A stretch of 64,000 nucleotides of DNA, taken from assembly GCA_034406715.1 (NCBI GenBank), contig CP137869.1:620001-684000 (forward strand), written 5' to 3'. The notes below the pieces were generated by a model. That model saw nothing but the letters and a program-made list of their open reading frames with translations. It ran no database searches and was not told the DNA's origin. This document shows, piece by piece, positions 58,601-64,000 of the stretch. A program made the translations under genes and the position numbers. The DNA comes from Rhodotorula mucilaginosa (Eukaryota > Basidiomycota > Microbotryomycetes > Sporidiobolales > Sporidiobolaceae). Positions within the stretch are counted from its first letter, which is position 1, and the number at the start of each line of letters is the position of its first letter.

Positions 58601-59452
58601 CCGATTTGGTCCTCGAGTCCGAGATCGGTCGCAACGATTCAAGGCCGAGCCGTTCGTTCGCAGTTGCTTCTCGAGGCGGAGGCACCGCATCGACAGCAGT
58701 GTGGAGAGGTCCGTACAGCCATGTGACGTCCGAATCCTTGAGCCTGAGGAAAGCCAAGGGCAGAACAGAATAAAAAGTGCGCGTCGGGGCAGACGCACGC
58801 ACAACCAGTCAATACCCTGGCCAGCGACCGCAGCAGTCCATAGAGAAAGCGAGACAGACCAGTTGAGCGTCTCGGGCGAAACTGTCTTGAGGTTCCCCCG
58901 TTGCTTGGCCCACGTTCGCCACGATGCATTCTCGAGCCGGACCCCGTTGGCGATCTCGGTCTTGTGCCTCGTCATAGCCTTCCAAGACGTCCAGACATCG
59001 TCCTCTGCCCAGTCGTGCGACAGGTAATCGACGCAGATGGACGGCAGCCTGGTCGTGACTTCCGAGTCGTCGGGGAGCGGACCTCCGACGAAAGCAGACG
59101 GGGCCATGGCGACGTTGTACGGGTACGCGGGCACGATCGAGCCGTGGTGGGCGGCGTGACCGTCATCGGACGACGGAGCTCGAGGTACAGGATCGGCTGC
59201 CACGGGGATCGCACCGGTCGGAGGCGGGACGGTGTGCGCGGTCACTGCCGGCGACGACTTTGACGCGGCGAGGACCCCCGCTCGGGGCGGGACTTTCGGA
59301 TCCGGCTTGTCGACTTCACTCACCTCCTGCCGAGGGCCTGTCTCGCTGTACGGGGACTGGACAGGCGAGCCGAGGAGGGGTGGAGTGACGAGCGGAGCCG
59401 AGCCAGAGTGCGAAGGGGCGCTCGGAGTCGGCGAGCTGAGGAAGCGCGACAT
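55604..59452 (-). CDS. REG1: Reg1-like regulatory subunit of protein phosphatase 1
   Basis: Exons 58860-59452, 56268-58743 and 55604-56194 give 1219 residues, mostly disordered and rich in Ser, Pro, Gly and Ala. The conserved DUF1752 block is near 135-215: VDYLSHDWAEDDVWTSWKAM, then LENASWRTWAKQRG, NLKTVSPETLNWLKDSDVTW and LYGPL. The PP1-docking motif RRHISFNHRVEQCIAID lies at about 430-445. The tail has GTARDLLGALSKGLWG, also seen in Reg1. Reg1 directs PP1 (Glc7) to Snf1 kinase and so keeps glucose repression on. The second donor GTCTGT (58859) is chosen to restore LNWLKDSDV. Confidence 0.9.
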
Positions 59453-61176
59453 GCGCGGGTCCGTCGAACGAGGGCGGGGGCTCGTGTGGTTGAACGTGTA
59501 GTGTCGGTCGGATTGTATGCACAGACTAGTCCTTGGTCGTTGCCTCGTGGGTCTCACGGCTCGGTGTCGTCGAAGATAAGTGCGGATCCGACGAGGATCA
59601 CGAGACGCCGTCACCGTTCAAGTCGGAGCCTCGAGGGCGACGAGCAGCCGCGCCGGTCTAGCGAGAGCCTCAGTCAGATGAAAGCGATCTATTCGACGCT
59701 GTCGGACGACCTCGCTCAGGCTCTGGCGGTCGCAATCGGTGGCGCCAGACGAAGCGAGTCGGGCGTCGATCGGGCGAGGCGGGTCGACCTGCTCAGTCGG
59801 AACAGAGTCAGCGGCGGTCGGAGCGAGCTGCAGGAGATTTCAGGCTCGCACGTGTGTACGCAGACTCGAGGCGGGTGCGCTGTATGCGTCTGTCTCTCTC
59901 GCATGGCTGCTGCCCGTGGTCTCGCCTCCTCTGCACCCCGTCCCCCAGCCACGCCTCCCCTCCGTCACCCAGCCCTCTCTCCGAACTCTGGAGAGAACGT
60001 TCCTACTCCCTCCAACTCCCTCTGATGCAGAAGCGGATCCGTCGAAAACTGGATGCTCTCCTACTGCTTGTCGAACCGGCTTCAAGCGGCTCTCCCTCCT
60101 GCGCTCCGGTGCTGCCACGCGCTCGCTGTCACCTATCCGATGGATCGATTCGATCAACCGGTCAACTCGAATAGACTAGGCGAGACTTGACAAGTGCTGT
60201 ACGACGGTGCTCATGAGTGCTCGCTACTGTACAGTGCTTGTCGCCAATCGTCAACAGGCAATCTAGGGCGTCCGGCATGCCATCCGCTGCTGGTCAGGAC
60301 TCGCACCCTCGCTGTTCTCTGCTGTTCGAGTTTGACGCCCAGGCGGCGATTTCTAGCTGCATACGTCCCGCTTCGCGGTCAAGGGCGGACACGCTCGGAG
60401 CAGCTCCGAGCACCCGTTCGACTGCGCACGCCACTCGCCCGACGGCCGACTTCTTCGCGACTGGCTGTGCAATCTGTTCCAACTACCGGAGCAGCTTCTC
60501 TCGGCTCCTCCAGCGTGTTTTCAGATGATTGCTAGCATGTCGCCGATCCGCGTGCGGCCATGATGGCCTCAACTTGCTGGTAGCGCCTCTCAAGCTCCCC
60601 ATCCGGCAAGCGCAAATCGGGCGCGGCGAGCAGCCGGATCAGCGACTTTCGCGCACGTGGATCATCTCATGCGTGCTTTCGGTTGTTCAGCAAGGTTTGG
60701 CATGTGCTCCGCTCTCCATCCTGTACCGGTCGACGGGGTTTCGAGGGGAAAGAGGGTGGCGGCAGGGAGAGGGCCTACCAGCAGGTTTCTCAACCGTTGT
60801 GGTCCGAAAGATCTGCAACTGCTTGATCGTCTGTTCTCCTGTGCATCAGGAAAGGGTCTAGAGCTACGAGCAAAGTGCGGGCACTAAACAGGGGATGAAA
60901 AATTTCTCGGCTGAAAGCTCAGACGGTGCGCGAGTTCGCGCTGAACGGCGGAAAGAGTTGCATTTTCGGTCAACACAGCTCGTCAGGCGTGCGAGGCGAG
61001 CCTGTCAAATAGGCCTAGCAGGGACAGTCGACCGTCTCTTTTCCCAAGCGGCTACTTCGAACCGCAGAACGCCAGCAGAGCCGCCGCCTGCTTCGCCGCT
61101 TCGACTCTTTCGTCGTCGAATCGCTCATCTCGCATTCACCAACCTCGCCACTCTCTAGCCTAGAGCCGCGTGCAAG
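59453..61176. other. Long intergenic region, divergent promoter of REG1 and MAK16
   Basis: This 1.7-kb gap between divergent genes holds several open frames, all with biased composition and no motif. The REG1 leader may extend into it. No RNA gene or repeat was recognised. Confidence 0.4.
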
Positions 61177-62716
61177 ATGCAGTCCGACGATGTCATCTGG
61201 TACGCGTCGAGACTGTCCTTCCTGACAGCTGCAGGCGGCCGAGGATGGCGAAGCTGATTCAAGGATCCGCTCCCGACTCGCAGGGACATCATCAACCGGC
61301 AACACTGCTCGTACAAGATCAAGTGTGTCTCCTTCTTCACCCGCACCTCGGAATGGCTCCCATCGACCGCTCTCGAGTAGACGGGACCATCTGCTGACCG
61401 TGAGCTGTCGACACAGGACCGTGACGCAGAACTTTTGCCGCAACGAATACAACTTGACGGGTTTGTGCTCTCGGCAGAGTTGCCCCTTGGCCAATGCCCG
61501 CTATGCTACTGTCCGGGAACACCAGGGTGAGTCCCGCGCGCCCCGCCAGTCAGAACAACCAGGAACGTGCTGACGAGGTTCCTGTGGCGAACTTTTGCTC
61601 GCTTTCCCCCGAATCGTTTCTTTTGCAGGCAAGGTGTATCTCTACATGAAGACGATCGAGCGAGCACATCTGCCGAGCAAGATGTGGGAGCGTGTCAAGC
61701 TGTCGGGGAACTACACCAAGGCGCTCGAGCAGGTACGCAGCCCTTCCGCTGGTTCCCAAGGCAACCTGGATCTCGGCGCTAACCAGTAATTCCGCTACCA
61801 CGCGCGCTATAAACAGATTGACAAGCACCTGATCTACTGGCCAGAGTTCCTCGTGCACAAGTGCAAGCAGCGTCTCACCAAAATCACTCAATACCTCGTC
61901 CGGATGCAAAAGCTCAAGATGAAGGAGGCGTGCGTGTTGCCCTTTTTCGGACAAGGACTTTGCAATTTCGCTGTACTCACGAAGTTGGACGTTGCCACGC
62001 AGACCACAAATCGTTCCGATCAAGAAGAAGACGGAGAAGCGAGAATCGGCTCGTGAAGCCAAGGCGCTCTCGGCCGCGCGGCTCGAAAAGTCGCTCGAGC
62101 GCGAGCTCATTGCGCGGTTGAAGTCGCGCGCGTACGGCGACCAACCCCTGAACGTCAACGAGGACGTGTGGCAGGCGGTGCTGAACCGCGAGCGGGAGGT
62201 CGACGCCGAGAAGGAGCTCGAGGAGCTCGGGATGGAGAGCGATGACGAGACGGACGAGGAGGAGGACGAGGACGAGATGGAGCAGGAGTTGGATGACGAG
62301 GACGAGATGGGCGAGTTTGTCAGCGACTTTGACGAGAGTGATTTGGACGACTTGGAAGAGTTTGGCGAGGAGGAGGTGAGTCGCTCATTCTTTGCGCGCC
62401 CTTGACACTCCACCTTGCTGCAGGAACTTACCATCTGGTTCTGTGGCAGTTTGGATCCGACTTTGACGAAGACGAAGACGCGGATGTTTCCGACGAGGAA
62501 GCGAGCGACGACGACGACGAGGAGGAGGACGCAGCTGCGGCGTCGAAGAAGCGGAAAGCGCCGACGGCGAGTAACGGCGGCAACGCTTCGGCCAAGGCGG
62601 GCAAGGCGCAGGCCGACGCAAAGGCCAAGAAGCCGAGGAGGAAGGGACCGCGCGTCGAAGTCGAGTACGAGCAAGAGACGGAACCGCTCTCGGCTCAGCA
62701 GATGGAGGCGTGGTAG
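61177..62716 (+). CDS. MAK16: Mak16 ribosome biogenesis protein
   Basis: Exons 61177-61199, 61284-61322, 61417-61526, 61629-61732, 61817-61929, 62003-62375 and 62450-62716 give 342 residues. The start [20 protein letters not shown] and the block [20 protein letters not shown] (Cys-rich, Zn or Fe-S site) are diagnostic. [40 protein letters not shown] and [20 protein letters not shown] follow. An acidic stretch of about 60 residues and a basic NLS-like tail complete it. Mak16 acts in the nucleolus on 66S pre-ribosomes for 27S pre-rRNA maturation and 60S assembly. The last intron has two possible acceptors; only 62449 preserves the acidic frame. Confidence 0.94.
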
Positions 62717-63051
62717 AGATAGTCTCTCGAGCGAGCCGGTGCAGTCAGGCATTCGGCGACGGCGGGACAAGGTTTTTTGGTGGGACCGCTTTGCCATCAT
62801 CACCAAGAGGGGATGCTTCCTGTTTCTCCCATGTATCTGTATTCTTTACCCGGCTGTGTCCCCTCTCGTCTTTTTCCGGCACAGAGTCCTCCCTCGCAAA
62901 CATCGTTGCATCATAGAGATCAGGATGCGGGTTGCGGAACGAGAGAGAAGTAGCGAGTGAAAGTTGTGGTGGCAACATGGGATGGGAGATTATGGACACG
63001 AGCAGAGGAGAGGAGTGGATACATAGGGACAGGTCCCTCGCTCATTCAGGA
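62717..63051. other. Intergenic between convergent genes
   Basis: The 3' regions of MAK16 and the Hua1-like gene. Nothing else was recognised. Confidence 0.4.
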
Positions 63052-64000
63052 TCAGACAAAGACGCGACCGGCGCCGTTGCACATGTCGCACGTGTCCTCG
63101 TCAAAGATGAACAAGCCCATCTGGGTCCCGGACCCGCCACATTTCCGACACAGGACGCCGCCGATCCGGGGATCTCCCGGTCTGACGACGATCGTGTTGG
63201 GGTTCCGGGGCACGTACGGCGTTCGTGAAGTCACGCCGATCACGTTCGGCGCGACGGGTCGAGTGGCGGGAGTTTGTAAGAGGCGGAGCGGGCGTTGGTA
63301 GTTGGGCGGCGGGGGCGGGTTGGAAGGGTTCTCGAGCGAGATCCGCATCGCCGAGGTGTACGGTTTGCCGTACTTTTTCCAGCAGTTCCTACATGGGTGA
63401 TTCGGGTCGTCTCCTCGGTAGCTGTGGGGGGTGAAAAATGGCGCCGGCGCATTCATTAGCCTGACAGCAAGCCGAGCAAGAGTGGAGCGGGGGAGGGGGA
63501 CGCACCCTGTGTACGGGTCAAACGGTTTGTAGCCTGTATTCGAGCACTTCCAACAGGTTTCTTTTCCGGGCTGATGGCGTGCGGCCCGCGAGTCAGTCAC
63601 GACACCGCGGGGCGTAGTTTCGCTTCTCGGCGGGACTGACCGGATAGACGAGCAGCTTTCCCTCGTGCAGGTAAGGTTGCCCTGGTATCGGAGTTTCTTG
63701 CGGTTTGTATCCGACTGGAGGTGGTGGTAACGGTGGTGGTGCTGGAGGTGTCGCCGCCGCGACGCCGGGGGATGTAGGTTGTCGAGGTGGTAACGGCGGG
63801 GGCGAGACGGGAGCAGAGTAGGGCCCTGCGTACTGCTGCGGCGGGATGTAGCTTTCTCGATAGCCGGTTTGAGCCGGTGTCTTTTCGAGTGGTTCCGAAT
63901 AGTCAGGGTGGTTGCACAAAATACTCGGGGAGCGAAGAGAACGGGCGAGAGAGACCGACCAAGCTGGCGCCGTTCCAGAAGGGGAAACTGGGCGGCGGCA
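63052..64000 (-). CDS. HUA1: Hua1-like proline-rich zinc-finger protein, 5' end outside window
   Basis: The clear exons are about 63641 upward, 63506-63570 and 63052-63421. A Pro/Tyr/Gln-rich segment (SPPPLPPRQPTSP; PPAPPPLPPPPVGY) leads into GKLLVYP and then, after an intron, PGKETCWKCSNTGYKPFDPY. HPCRNCWKKYGKPY follows, then a tail with RPGDPRIGGVLCRKCGGSG and TCDMCNGAGRVF. These paired CxxC units resemble the DnaJ type I zinc finger and match yeast Hua1, a cytoplasmic protein tied to actin-patch and endocytic proteins through its PPxY/proline motifs. Upstream of about 63880 the splicing is unclear and the gene continues past base 64000. Confidence 0.8.
   Translation of the reverse strand, partial: AAAQFPLLERRQLGRSLSPVLFAPRVFCATTLTIRNHSKRHRLKPAIEKATSRRSSTQGPTLLPSRPRRYHLDNLHPPASRRRHLQHHHRYHHLQSDTNRKKLRYQGNLTCTRESCSSIRSVPPRSETTPRGVVTDSRAARHQPGKETCWKCSNTGYKPFDPYTGCVPLPRSTLARLAVRLMNAPAPFFTPHSYRGDDPNHPCRNCWKKYGKPYTSAMRISLENPSNPPPPPNYQRPLRLLQTPATRPVAPNVIGVTSRTPYVPRNPNTIVVRPGDPRIGGVLCRKCGGSGTQMGLFIFDEDTCDMCNGAGRVFV

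Noticed and set aside
1-64000. Transposable or virus-derived elements
   Set aside because: No reverse transcriptase, integrase, transposase or long terminal repeat was recognised, although a homology search was not possible here.

Overview
The window looks like nuclear DNA of a basidiomycete yeast of the Microbotryomycetes (Rhodotorula/Sporobolomyces-like). The GC content is high and genes are tightly packed on both strands. Almost every gene is cut by short introns (about 40-205 nt) with GTRNGT-type donors, CTGAC/CTRAC branch sites and YAG acceptors. The protein set is that of a fungus: an Itr-type inositol transporter, Arc1, Reg1, Mak16, Prp4, a white collar-1 photoreceptor and GH16 glucanases. 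I built exon models by hand from splice signals, reading-frame continuity and family motifs. Nearly all coding totals come out as an exact multiple of three.

Layout. 0-7 kb: the 5' part of an unknown Ser/Ala/Pro-rich gene, then an inverted pair of F-box-like paralogues (left copy frameshifted, right copy intact) around a p24-alpha cargo receptor, endonuclease V and a tRNA-Glu(CTC). 7-13 kb: a PHO13-type phosphatase, a type II membrane glycosyltransferase and an inositol/sugar transporter. 13-22 kb: glyoxalase II, a UBR7/Mlo2-like protein, mitochondrial bL21, Arc1 and two tandem copies of the small cytochrome c oxidase subunit VIIa (Cox9), which are hidden in tiny exons. 22.5-29.2 kb: three tandem GH16 endo-beta-glucanase paralogues, one secreted and two type II membrane-anchored. 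29-37 kb: an aryl-alcohol-type aldo-keto reductase, an ABCF ATPase with odd Walker B context and a CNNM/Mam3 metal-homeostasis protein. 37-45 kb: a large bHLH regulator, an SRRM1-like PWI splicing factor and an Mvp1-like sorting nexin. 45-52.7 kb: a 2.1 kb gap with a repeated palindromic motif, then a white collar-1 homologue carrying both a LOV domain and a GATA finger, then guanylate kinase. 52.8-64 kb: Prp4, Reg1, Mak16 and a partial Hua1-like gene running off the right edge.

Most genes are unrelated housekeeping neighbours, not a pathway cluster. The real local families are the GH16 triplet, the Cox9 pair and the inverted F-box pair, all made by local duplication. No transposable element, virus-derived element or CRISPR array was recognised. 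The best leads are the GH16 triplet with its conserved 14-nt microexon, the Cox9 tandem pair, the zinc-finger-bearing WC-1 with its upstream palindromes, and the patchy similarity of the inverted F-box pair.
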